Positions 6,926 to 14,200 of a stretch of DNA of 31,011 nt are shown piece by piece. The position numbers and the translations under genes were made by a program. The stretch comes from an uncultured Alphaproteobacteria bacterium (lineage in GTDB: Bacteria > Pseudomonadota > Alphaproteobacteria > HIMB59 > GCA-002718135): the NCBI GenBank assembly GCA_902517315.1, contig CABYBP010000014.1, positions 1 through 31,011 of the forward strand. Reading direction: 5' to 3'. Numbering within the stretch: the stretch's first letter is position 1; each line of letters starts with the position of its first letter. Under the pieces are notes generated by a model. That model made no database searches. It saw only the letters and a list, made by a program, of their open reading frames with translations, and was not told the origin of the DNA.

Positions 6926-8517
6926 TGAATAACAACGCTGACTACATCATCATTGGTGCAGGGTCAGCAGGTTGTGTTTTAGCTAACAGATTGTCTTCAC
7001 AATCAAAGAATTCTGTAATTTTATTAGAAGCTGGCCCATCGAGTAAAACTTGGAAAGTTGATATGCCAAGCGCACTTCTATATGCAATGCATGATCCAAA
7101 ATATAATTGGAAATATTATACAGAGCCAGAACCATACTTAAATAACAGATCTTTATATTGCCCGAGAGGTAAAATGATTGGGGGGTGTTCATCACATAAC
7201 GGGATGGTATTTGTGAGAGGTCATAAAGAGGATTTTGATAGATGGTCTTCAACGGGTTTAACAAATTGGTCATATGAAAAAGTTTTACCCTATTTCAAAA
7301 AATTAGAGACATGTTCTCAAAATGGTAATGATAGAGGAAAAAATGGGCCATTGAGAGTAAATAAATCAAAAATAGATAGAAAATATCCATTATTCAAAAA
7401 AGTTTTAGATGCTGCAAAAGAAGCTGGATATAAAATATTTAATGACTCAAATAATATTAATAATGAAGGATTTGGAACTTTTGATGTAACTATAAACAAA
7501 GGTGTAAGGCAAAGTGTTGCTAAAGCATATCTAGAACCAATCCAAAGTAGAAAAAATCTTAGAATAATAAATAATATTGATGTAAAAAAAATTCTTTTTA
7601 AAAATAAAACCGCAATTGGTGTTGAAACAATTAAACACAATAAATCTTATAAATATCTAGCTAATAAAGAAGTTATACTATGTGCAGGCTCTATTAATTC
7701 ACCTAAAATCCTTCAACTTTCTGGAATTGGTAATGAAAAACATCTTAAAAATTTAGGGATAGAAGTTATTCATAATTTAATTGGAGTTGGAGAAAATCTA
7801 CAAGATCATTTAGAGATGTATATTCAGTATAGGTCCAAAAAAAATGAAACTTTACATAAGTTAGCAACAAATTATTTTTATCAAGCAATTGAAGGATCAA
7901 AATGGTTTTTATTTAAAAAAGGTAAGTTATCACATTCTCATTTAGAGTTAGGGGGATTTGTCAAATCTGACAAATCATATAATCACCCAAATTTACAATT
8001 TCATTTTTTTCCATACCTAGTTATTAATCACGGTTTGGAAAATTCTAAGTTTGAAGCTTTTCAATTTCATGTTTGTCCAAATAGACCAAAAAGTAGAGGG
8101 TTTGTTAAAATTAAAACAAATAATTATAATGATGATCCTAAAATACAATTTAATTATCTTAAGCATAAAGATGATTTAAAACAAATGAGAGAAGGAGTGA
8201 AAATTGCAAAAAATATTTTATCTCAAAAATCATTAGAAGAATATGTTGGGACAGAAATAAGGCCTGGAAAAAATATATCTAATCAAACAGAGTTAGATGA
8301 AATTATTAAAAATACATCAGAATCTGCTTATCACCCATCATGTACAAATAAAATGGGTGAGGACATAACTTCAGTTGTAGACCAAAGTCTAAAGGTTCAT
8401 GGAATTAAAAATTTAAGGATTGTTGATGCTTCAGTAATGCCTGATATTGTCAGCGCTAATCTAAATGCAACAACTATAATGATTGCCGAAAAAGCGTACG
8501 ACCAAATAAAGAGTTAG
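6925..8517 (+). CDS. GMC-family FAD oxidoreductase (choline/alcohol dehydrogenase-like)
   Basis: This 530-aa flavoenzyme belongs to the glucose-methanol-choline family. The N-terminal dinucleotide motif GAGSAG is at 11-16, followed by the family segment CPRGKMIGGCSSHNGMVFVRGHKEDFDRW and the second signature AGSINSPKILQLSGIG. The C-terminal active-site His is His470 in AYHPSCTNKMG, usually HPVGTCKMG, and the partner position in NLNATT near 514 is Asn. Relatives oxidise choline or other alcohols to aldehydes. BetA identity cannot be claimed, since the substrate loop is divergent. The start is GTG, sharing its first base with the TAG of the SDR gene. As last gene of the transporter operon it probably oxidises the imported compound; choline would link to the betaine theme of the window, but this is not shown. 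Confidence 0.5.
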   Translation: MNNNADYIIIGAGSAGCVLANRLSSQSKNSVILLEAGPSSKTWKVDMPSALLYAMHDPKYNWKYYTEPEPYLNNRSLYCPRGKMIGGCSSHNGMVFVRGHKEDFDRWSSTGLTNWSYEKVLPYFKKLETCSQNGNDRGKNGPLRVNKSKIDRKYPLFKKVLDAAKEAGYKIFNDSNNINNEGFGTFDVTINKGVRQSVAKAYLEPIQSRKNLRIINNIDVKKILFKNKTAIGVETIKHNKSYKYLANKEVILCAGSINSPKILQLSGIGNEKHLKNLGIEVIHNLIGVGENLQDHLEMYIQYRSKKNETLHKLATNYFYQAIEGSKWFLFKKGKLSHSHLELGGFVKSDKSYNHPNLQFHFFPYLVINHGLENSKFEAFQFHVCPNRPKSRGFVKIKTNNYNDDPKIQFNYLKHKDDLKQMREGVKIAKNILSQKSLEEYVGTEIRPGKNISNQTELDEIIKNTSESAYHPSCTNKMGEDITSVVDQSLKVHGIKNLRIVDASVMPDIVSANLNATTIMIAEKAYDQIKS

Positions 8518-8547
8518 AGTTTGTTAGAGAACTAAAATCTAATGTAA

Positions 8548-8727
8548 TTAGATAGTTTTTCTTCTAAGAGTCCAACCATATCTTTCGCTGTAGTATGCTT
8601 CAATACCATCAGCTAAATTTAGGTCATAATTTGAGTCAATAGATCCCTCAAGAACCTTTTGCTCAATGTAGCTCTGATCTAAGCTGTCTTTTTGATTATT
8701 AATATTTTCTGTTAATTTACTATTCAT
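8548..8727 (-). CDS. Small hypothetical protein, 59 aa
   Basis: This short reading frame fills the gap between the GMC enzyme gene and the regulator, on the opposite strand. The product is acidic and hydrophilic in its first 40 residues (MNSKLTENINNQKDSLDQSY...), then ends with an aromatic-basic tail, DGIEAYYSERYGWTLRRKTI. It has no membrane helix, signal or cysteine. Support for coding is the ATG start, the biased composition, a defined C-terminal block and the shared direct repeat (8729-8745) directly before the start codon, mirroring that of the divergent regulator gene. No convincing Shine-Dalgarno is seen. I do not recognise the family with confidence; I would guess a conserved alphaproteobacterial microprotein controlled by, or partnering, the ScfR-like regulator. 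Confidence 0.5.
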   Translation of the reverse strand: MNSKLTENINNQKDSLDQSYIEQKVLEGSIDSNYDLNLADGIEAYYSERYGWTLRRKTI

Positions 8728-8728
8728 G

Positions 8729-8745
8729 TTTACAGATTTTACAAA
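8729..8745 (-). promoter_or_regulatory. Direct-repeat operator before the 59-aa gene
   Basis: On the minus strand TTTGTAAA-A-TCTGTAAA ends one base before the ATG of the 59-aa gene. The 9-bp period and the sequence match the element on the opposite strand at 8820-8836. Confidence 0.5.
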
Positions 8746-8819
8746 TACATAATAAAATTAAAAAAAACTAGGGTTTTTCTTGATTATAATGTAAAGAAAA
8801 TTACTTTAAATTAACTATT

Positions 8820-8836
8820 TTTGTAAATTTTGTAAA
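8820..8836 (+). promoter_or_regulatory. Direct-repeat operator overlapping the start of the ScfR-like gene
   Basis: TTTGTAAA-T-TTTGTAAA is a 9-bp-period direct repeat whose last base is the A of the regulator's ATG. From memory, ScfR/RamB-family regulators bind TTTGCAAA-type elements, so autoregulation is likely. A TATAAT at 8785-8790 could be the -10 element, which would place the repeat just downstream of the transcription start, where a bound protein would block transcription. Confidence 0.5.
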
Positions 8837-10275
8837 TGAATATTGAAACTGACATAAATTTTGGCTCTAGGCTTAAAAAACAAAGAATAAACAGGGGATT
8901 TTCACAAGCTGAATTATCCAAAACTATTGGAATATCACCCAGTTATTTAAATTTAATCGAAAGTGGAAAAAGAAAGATACCACTTTCTTTGTTAATTAAA
9001 GCTGCTGAAAAATTAGATTTATCAATTAAGGACTTCTCAACAGAATCTAATAAACGACTTCTTTCAGATGTAATGGATGTTTTAAGTAATGAAATCTTTG
9101 ATGATTTAAAAATAACCAATCACGACACAAGTGACTTTATAAGTTCTAATCCAAATATAGCTAAGGCATTACTTACAATAAATGATTCTCTTAAAAGTTT
9201 TAAAGAAGATATGCAAAATCGACTTGAGACAATGGATGTCAATGCAAATCAATTAGAAAAACCAACGAGATTACCAGTAGAAATCGTCTCAGATATTCTT
9301 CAAGAAAATAAAAATTACTTTCATAATTTGGAAGTCAGTTCTGAAAATCTAAGAAAAGATATAGGTCTTGAAATCGGACCTAATATTGGTTCTGGATCTA
9401 AATTATCACTTTATCTTAAGGAAAAACATGGAATAGAAGTTAAAATTGTAACTATAAATGAAGATGAAAAAATAGTTAAAAGATTTGATGAGGAGTCTAA
9501 GATTTTTTATCTTTCTGAAATGTTAACCTATACTTCTAGAAATTTTCATTTAGCATCACAAGTAGCATATTTAGAGGCTAATGATGTTATTAATAAAGTT
9601 ATAAAAGATAATAATGTTGAATCAGCAGAAGTAGAGCCTTTACTTAAATTATCTTTGCTAAATTATTATGCAGCAGCTTTTATGATGCCTTATAATGATT
9701 TTTTAAATAGTGCCAAATTACATAAATATGATGTGGAAATTTTGATGCATCATTATGCTTGTAGTTTTGAACAAGTCACACATAGATTAACAAATCTTCA
9801 AAGACCTGGAAATGAAGGAGTACCATTTCATTTTTTAAAAACAGATATTGCTGGCAATGTGTCAAAACGATTTTCTTTATCTGGTATTCATATACCAAGA
9901 CATGGAGGCTCATGTCCAAGATGGAACGTATATACTGCTTTTTTAAATCCTGGAAAAATTCATCCTCAAATATCTAAAATGCCTGATGGACGAGTATATT
10001 TTTGTATCGCAAGAGCTTTTGAGAAAGGAATTGAAAAACATGGAATGCCTAAAAGCTTTGTTTCGATTGGTTTAGGTTGTGATATGAAATATGCAAAAGA
10101 TTTAATTTATTCTGAAGGAATTGATCTAAGTAATAAAAAATTACAAATGCCAATTGGAGTTTCTTGTAGAATTTGCCCGAGAGTAGAATGTCAGCAAAGA
10201 GCTTTTCCACCAATAGATAAAGAACTCAAATTAGATATTAAATATAGAGGGACTTCTCCGTACGTTACAATTTAG
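8836..10275 (+). CDS. ScfR/RamB-like short-chain fatty acyl-CoA transcriptional regulator (XRE HTH)
   Basis: This 479-aa protein has an N-terminal XRE-type helix-turn-helix (about residues 10-65: RLKKQRINRGFSQAELSKTIGISPSYLNLIESGKR), a central ImmA/IrrE-like region (about 150-300) and the C-terminal domain of the short-chain fatty acyl-CoA regulator family. The ImmA HExxH zinc motif is absent (NFHLASQVAYLE), as is common in this family. The C-terminal part has a cysteine-rich cluster (GVSCRICPRVECQQRAFPP near 434-452) plus earlier cysteines, perhaps for a metal or redox site. Family members (RamB, PccR, MccR) sense acyl-CoAs and control propionate, acetate or glyoxylate metabolism. It is divergent from the 59-aa gene and abuts the carnitine-operon reductase tail to tail. 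Carnitine cleavage yields acetoacetate, so acyl-CoA control would make sense here. The target genes are inference. Confidence 0.5.
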   Translation: MNIETDINFGSRLKKQRINRGFSQAELSKTIGISPSYLNLIESGKRKIPLSLLIKAAEKLDLSIKDFSTESNKRLLSDVMDVLSNEIFDDLKITNHDTSDFISSNPNIAKALLTINDSLKSFKEDMQNRLETMDVNANQLEKPTRLPVEIVSDILQENKNYFHNLEVSSENLRKDIGLEIGPNIGSGSKLSLYLKEKHGIEVKIVTINEDEKIVKRFDEESKIFYLSEMLTYTSRNFHLASQVAYLEANDVINKVIKDNNVESAEVEPLLKLSLLNYYAAAFMMPYNDFLNSAKLHKYDVEILMHHYACSFEQVTHRLTNLQRPGNEGVPFHFLKTDIAGNVSKRFSLSGIHIPRHGGSCPRWNVYTAFLNPGKIHPQISKMPDGRVYFCIARAFEKGIEKHGMPKSFVSIGLGCDMKYAKDLIYSEGIDLSNKKLQMPIGVSCRICPRVECQQRAFPPIDKELKLDIKYRGTSPYVTI

Positions 10276-10290
10276 TTAAATTTTAACTAA
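10272..10290. terminator. Perfect palindrome spanning two convergent stop codons
   Basis: TTAGTTAAA-T-TTTAACTAA is a perfect 19-bp dyad that contains the TAG of the regulator gene and, on the other strand, the TAA of the reductase gene, which directly abut. As RNA it could fold a 7-bp stem on either strand. It is a candidate bidirectional termination or mRNA-end element; an AT-only stem of this size would be weak. Confidence 0.5.
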
Positions 10291-11283
10291 CATCTTGCCT
10301 AAATTTTTACCATTAAGCAGATCTATAAATGCTTTTGGAGCATTTTCTATATTTTCATAAATTGTTTCTTTAAATTTTATTTTTCCTTCTGAAAGCCAAT
10401 TTCGCATATCAGTTTCAAAAGGCTCATTATCACTTTCATGATCAAAAATTAAAAAACCTTTTATTGTTAATCTTTTTACTAATACATGAGCCATATTTTT
10501 TAGTCCAGCAGGAGTAGAAGTTGAATTCATTTGAGATATTCTTCCACAAATAATAATTCTTCCAAAATTTTTCATTCGAAAAATTGCAGACTCTAAAAAA
10601 TCACCTCCAACATTATCAAAGTATAAGTCAAATCCTTCAGGACAAATTTCTTTTAAGTGAAGAACAAGGTTATCAATTTTTTTATAATTAAATGCTACAT
10701 CAACATTTAATTCATTTTTTAACCAATCAACTTTTTCATCTGATCCAGTACTAGCATATACTTTACATCCTAAATTTTTTGCAATTTGACAAACCGTTGA
10801 TCCAACACTTCCACCTGCTGAAGATACAAGAATACTTTGTCCCTTTCGTATTTTTCCATGATTAAAAAGACCAATATATGCAGTTTGTCCTGTCATTCCC
10901 AAAGGCCCTAGATAAGTTTGCAATGGAAGATTGGAATTTTTTATTTTTTTTAAATCACTGCTTTTGCAAATGAAGTTATCTCTCATTCCAAAATTACTGA
11001 AAACAATATCTCCTTCTTTAAATTGTGAATCTTTTGATTTTTGGACTGAACCAATTGCATAACCTTCCATTTCTTCGCCTAGTAAAAAGGGTGGTTTATA
11101 ATTTTTACGTTCTGTCATTCTTGCTCTCATATACGGATCAACAGATATCCATGAATTAAGAATATGAATATTATTTGTTTCATCTAATTCTAAAGTTTTA
11201 GATTTAATTTCAAAATCATTTTCTTTGGGTAAACCCATTGGTATGTAATTTTTTAAAGCTACATATTTTGAGATTATTGTCAT
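10276..11283 (-). CDS. NADP-dependent medium-chain oxidoreductase (zinc-free, CurA/PTGR-like)
   Basis: This 335-aa protein is of the zinc-independent medium-chain dehydrogenase/reductase branch related to leukotriene-B4 12-hydroxydehydrogenase/prostaglandin reductase and CurA. It has an N-terminal substrate domain (WISVDPYMRARM near residues 46-57, typical of this branch), then LGMTGQTAYIGL, and a nucleotide-binding stretch SAGGSVGSTVCQIAKNLGC. FDLYFDNVGGDFL and GRIIICGRIS follow as in relatives. Such enzymes reduce the carbon-carbon double bond of enones with NADPH. It is the last gene of a three-gene operon after the dehydrocarnitine cleavage enzyme and carnitine dehydrogenase, 2 bp from the latter. 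A role in carnitine breakdown is not established; it might detoxify an unsaturated by-product such as a crotonyl-type compound. Confidence 0.5.
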   Translation of the reverse strand: MTIISKYVALKNYIPMGLPKENDFEIKSKTLELDETNNIHILNSWISVDPYMRARMTERKNYKPPFLLGEEMEGYAIGSVQKSKDSQFKEGDIVFSNFGMRDNFICKSSDLKKIKNSNLPLQTYLGPLGMTGQTAYIGLFNHGKIRKGQSILVSSAGGSVGSTVCQIAKNLGCKVYASTGSDEKVDWLKNELNVDVAFNYKKIDNLVLHLKEICPEGFDLYFDNVGGDFLESAIFRMKNFGRIIICGRISQMNSTSTPAGLKNMAHVLVKRLTIKGFLIFDHESDNEPFETDMRNWLSEGKIKFKETIYENIENAPKAFIDLLNGKNLGKMLVKI

Positions 11284-11285
11284 AA

Positions 11286-12206
11286 TTATAATTTATATTT
11301 TTTCTTTAATTCTAGCAAATCTATTAAGAAATGATCTCTTATGTTACTTAAATCTTTTATAGAATGATTTTTCGATTGTTTTTTTGTTCCTTTGATGATT
11401 TTTTCTTTAAGTTTTTTTGTTAATTTAGGAGATTTGAGTTTAGTCCATGGAAGTTTTAATGCTGGACCAAACTGATCTAGCATATGTTTCATACCCATTT
11501 CTCCTCCGGCTAGGTGAAATGTCAAAAAAGTTCCCATTAGAGCCCACCTCATACCTGGTCCATAAGTGATGGCATCATCTAAGTCTTTTGTTGAAGCATA
11601 TCCATCATTTATAATATGTAATCCTTCTCTCCACAAAGCTTCTTGTAATCTATCAGACAAAAAGCCTGGCAATTCTTTTTCTACTAATAATGTTTTCATT
11701 TTAATTTTTTGGTAAAATTTTTTAGCTTTATTAAGATATAAATTTGAAGTTTTTTTACCTTTTACAATTTCAACCAAAGGGAGAATATATACAGGATTAA
11801 AAGGATGAGCTATCATTAATCTTTTTGGATTAATACATTTCAATTGTAAATCTGATGGAAGTAAGCCAGATGAACTTGAAGCAATTATTGAATTTGAGGG
11901 TGAATATTTACTTATATTTTTTATAACATCTTTTTTTAAAGTTAATCTTTCGGGAACATTTTCTTGAATTAAATCTGCATTTTGCACTGCCTCTTCAATA
12001 TCGTCTACAATTTCCAAATTTTTGATATTTATTTTTGTATTATATAAATTTTTTATGATTAAGTTTGTTCTTGTTATTTCTTCTTTTAGAAAATTTATTT
12101 GTTGAGAATTTTTATCAAATGCTTTGACTTTTATATCATTTGCTAGAAACCTAAGTATCCAGCCAGTACCAATTACACCAGTTCCAATGACAGCAATATT
12201 TTTCAA
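11286..12206 (-). CDS. cdhA: L-carnitine 3-dehydrogenase (3-hydroxyacyl-CoA dehydrogenase family)
   Basis: This 306-aa enzyme probably oxidises L-carnitine to 3-dehydrocarnitine with NAD+. It is a 3-hydroxyacyl-CoA dehydrogenase-type protein with the Rossmann motif GTGVIG at 8-13 and the catalytic pair His134 (AHPFNPVYILPLVE) and Glu146. Segments I recognise from carnitine dehydrogenases, rather than acyl-CoA enzymes, are FLSDRLQEALWREGLHIINDGYAST, AITYGPGMRWALMGTFLTFHLAGGEMGM and FGPALKLPWTKL. It is about the size of the single-domain Pseudomonas enzyme and lacks the fused thioesterase found in rhizobial forms; that thioesterase is encoded separately at 13141. It lies 1 bp after the BKACE gene and 2 bp before the reductase gene, so they form one operon. 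Confidence 0.5.
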   Translation of the reverse strand: MKNIAVIGTGVIGTGWILRFLANDIKVKAFDKNSQQINFLKEEITRTNLIIKNLYNTKINIKNLEIVDDIEEAVQNADLIQENVPERLTLKKDVIKNISKYSPSNSIIASSSSGLLPSDLQLKCINPKRLMIAHPFNPVYILPLVEIVKGKKTSNLYLNKAKKFYQKIKMKTLLVEKELPGFLSDRLQEALWREGLHIINDGYASTKDLDDAITYGPGMRWALMGTFLTFHLAGGEMGMKHMLDQFGPALKLPWTKLKSPKLTKKLKEKIIKGTKKQSKNHSIKDLSNIRDHFLIDLLELKKKYKL

Positions 12207-12207
12207 A

Positions 12208-13098
12208 TTAAAAATGTTTTTTTAATTTTAATTTCTCTCTTGTCTGTCGTGGGGATAAAATAGATGCACCCATATCTTCAACAATGCATCTTGCCTTTTC
12301 AACTAACTGTGCATTTGATGCAAAAACTCCTTTTTTTAAATAAAGATTGTCTTCCAATCCTACCCGAACATTTCCTCCCAAAATAACTGCTTGTGCAGCC
12401 ATAGGCATTTGAGATCTTCCAATTCCAAATCCTGACCAAATACCATCAGAAGGTACCATTTCAGCCATTGCTTTCATTGCGCTTGTTGTTGCTGGTGAAC
12501 CCCAGGGAATACCAAGGCATATTTGATAAAAAGGAGGGCCATCAATTAAACCTTCTTTATAAAGTTGGTTGGCAAACCATAAATGACCCATTTCAAAAGC
12601 TTCCATTTCTGGTTTCACTCCAAGCTCCTGCATTTTTTTTGCTGCAGTTCTTAGTTGTATTGGTGTATGAATAAATGTCATGTTTGAGTCACCAAAATTA
12701 AGTGATCCGCAATCTAGAGTACAAATTTCAGGTAACAACTCTTCAACATGTTCTAATCTACTTAATGCATCGATCATATCTGTATTTGATCCTACTGGAT
12801 TTAAGGGGTCTTTACCTGTTCCTACTTCAAAATCACCACCCATACCTGTTGTAAAATTTAATACAACATCAGTTTCAGATGAACGAATTCTGTCTGCTAC
12901 TTCTTTATAATAATTTAAATTCCTAGAAGGCTTTCCATCAGGTTCCCTTACATGTACATGCGCTATTGCTGCACCCGCTTTAGCGGCTTCAATTGAAGCA
13001 TCAGCAATTTGTTTTGGTGTTATGGGTAATTCAGGATGTTTACCTGCTGTATCTCCAGATCCAGTTACGGCACATGAAATTATTACTTCATTATTCAT
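12208..13098 (-). CDS. cdhC: BKACE-family 3-dehydrocarnitine cleavage enzyme
   Basis: This 296-aa member of the beta-keto acid cleavage enzyme family (PF05853) is expected to convert 3-dehydrocarnitine plus acetyl-CoA to acetoacetate and betainyl-CoA. Zinc ligands of the family are visible: His47 and His49 in AHVHVRE, and Glu249 in [10 protein letters not shown]. Other hallmarks are the N-terminal [11 protein letters not shown], the [10 protein letters not shown] motif and the [12 protein letters not shown] segment. The family acts on several beta-keto acids; the dehydrocarnitine assignment rests mainly on the adjacent carnitine dehydrogenase and betainyl-CoA thioesterase. It is the first gene of the minus-strand operon, and its ATG is 42 bp from the divergent thioesterase start, implying a shared regulatory region. 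Confidence 0.5.
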   Translation of the reverse strand: MNNEVIISCAVTGSGDTAGKHPELPITPKQIADASIEAAKAGAAIAHVHVREPDGKPSRNLNYYKEVADRIRSSETDVVLNFTTGMGGDFEVGTGKDPLNPVGSNTDMIDALSRLEHVEELLPEICTLDCGSLNFGDSNMTFIHTPIQLRTAAKKMQELGVKPEMEAFEMGHLWFANQLYKEGLIDGPPFYQICLGIPWGSPATTSAMKAMAEMVPSDGIWSGFGIGRSQMPMAAQAVILGGNVRVGLEDNLYLKKGVFASNAQLVEKARCIVEDMGASILSPRQTREKLKLKKHF

Positions 13099-13140
13099 TA
13101 TTTTAAACTACAATATTTTTTGAATTAATAAAGCAAAACA

Positions 13141-13608
13141 ATGAAGATATATTTAAATTCAGGAAAAGTTAAAAAGGAATGGACTGATTACAATGGTCAT
13201 ATGAATTTGGCTTTTTATATTCATCTTTTCGATTCAGGATGGGAAGTTCTTTTACAAAAATTTAATATGGGTGAGACTTCTGCTAAAACAGAGAAGAAAA
13301 CTACTTTTGCTGTAGAGTCACACACAACTTATGACAAAGAAGTGAAAGAGAGCGATGAAGTTGATATTAATTTATTATTTCTTGATAGGGATAAAAAAAG
13401 ATTAATTTATAAATTAGAAATGACACATAAGCTTGACGGTTACAGAGCAGCAACAACTGAGGTTTGTTCTCTGTATGTTGATTTAAATATTAGAAAAGTT
13501 TCTGAATTAGAAGTAGAAAAGCAACAAAATATAGACAAATTTATTCAAGAAAATAAAAATAATTTTGATCCAGGCAACCTTACTTTAATCCAAAAGTTGA
13601 AGAAGTAA
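13141..13608 (+). CDS. cdhB: Hotdog-fold thioesterase, probable betainyl-CoA thioesterase
   Basis: This 155-aa acyl-CoA thioesterase of the 4-hydroxybenzoyl-CoA/hotdog type has a WTDYNGHMN motif at 14-22, in which Asp16 is the likely catalytic acid or base and GHMN begins the central helix. Acting after the BKACE enzyme, it would hydrolyse betainyl-CoA to glycine betaine and CoA, completing carnitine to betaine. The family alone does not fix the substrate; the divergent cdhC/cdhA genes do most of the work. It is transcribed away from them and its TAA directly abuts the stop of the convergent HD-domain gene, leaving no room for a separate terminator. Confidence 0.5.
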   Translation: MKIYLNSGKVKKEWTDYNGHMNLAFYIHLFDSGWEVLLQKFNMGETSAKTEKKTTFAVESHTTYDKEVKESDEVDINLLFLDRDKKRLIYKLEMTHKLDGYRAATTEVCSLYVDLNIRKVSELEVEKQQNIDKFIQENKNNFDPGNLTLIQKLKK

Positions 13609-14187
13609 TTATAAGTTTCTATAAGGTGTTCTATTAAATATTCTTTGAACCATTGGAACAAATTCTTTTAAAGGAATTGTATCATAACTTGGATCAAATG
13701 AAGCTTGATCCCATCTTTCACAAAAATCTATTGTGTCTTTAAAGAATTTATGACCTTTGAATTTATCTCTTAGATTTCTGTCTTTTCCATAATGATGATT
13801 ATAGTAGTAGGCTTGAAATAATCCATGTTGTTCTACAATCCATCTTGTTTTTTCAGAAACAAAGGGTTTTAAAACTGCAGCTGCAAGTTCAGAATGATTA
13901 AGGGGAGCAATTTCATCACCTATATCATGCAATAAGGAGGCCACTACCATTTCTTCAGAAGCTTGCTCACGTAATGCTCTTGATGCAGTTTGAAGAGAGT
14001 GCTCTAATCTAGATACTTTATAACCACCCAAAGAATCATCTAAACTTTCGAGCACCCTTACAATTCTATCTGCTGTGCCTTCAATAAATTTATCTTCAAA
14101 ATTAGCAAGAAGCTCATAATCTTCTTTATCACCATGTTTCATTTCATTGAATTTCACTTCATCTTTGGTCATGAAATAATTATACAT
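13609..14187 (-). CDS. HD-domain protein, possible PhnZ/MIOX-like di-iron oxygenase
   Basis: This 192-aa protein has a single HD domain. The metal ligands can be lined up with PhnZ-type mixed-valent di-iron oxygenases: His63 (RLEHSLQTA), His87-Asp88 (LLHDIG), His98 (LNHSELAA), His121 (EQHGLFQAYYY) and Asp160 (RWDQASFDP). That is the six-ligand pattern, including the early EHS histidine that simple HD phosphohydrolases do not need. The YxxE substrate loop of PhnZ (from memory) is not obvious; a Tyr56 occupies the region. The protein could therefore oxidise a different organic substrate, or be a phosphohydrolase as such genes are usually labelled. The start may be ATG 14187 or, 5 codons in, ATG 14172; no ribosome site decides. 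It lies between carnitine and agmatine genes and is divergent from agmatine deiminase by 13 bp. Confidence 0.5.
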   Translation of the reverse strand: MYNYFMTKDEVKFNEMKHGDKEDYELLANFEDKFIEGTADRIVRVLESLDDSLGGYKVSRLEHSLQTASRALREQASEEMVVASLLHDIGDEIAPLNHSELAAAVLKPFVSEKTRWIVEQHGLFQAYYYNHHYGKDRNLRDKFKGHKFFKDTIDFCERWDQASFDPSYDTIPLKEFVPMVQRIFNRTPYRNL

Positions 14188-14200
14188 ATTTTTAAATTTT

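Noticed and set aside
7317..7640. 107-aa minus-strand frame inside the GMC gene
   Set aside because: Antisense shadow; the sense strand carries the family signatures continuously.
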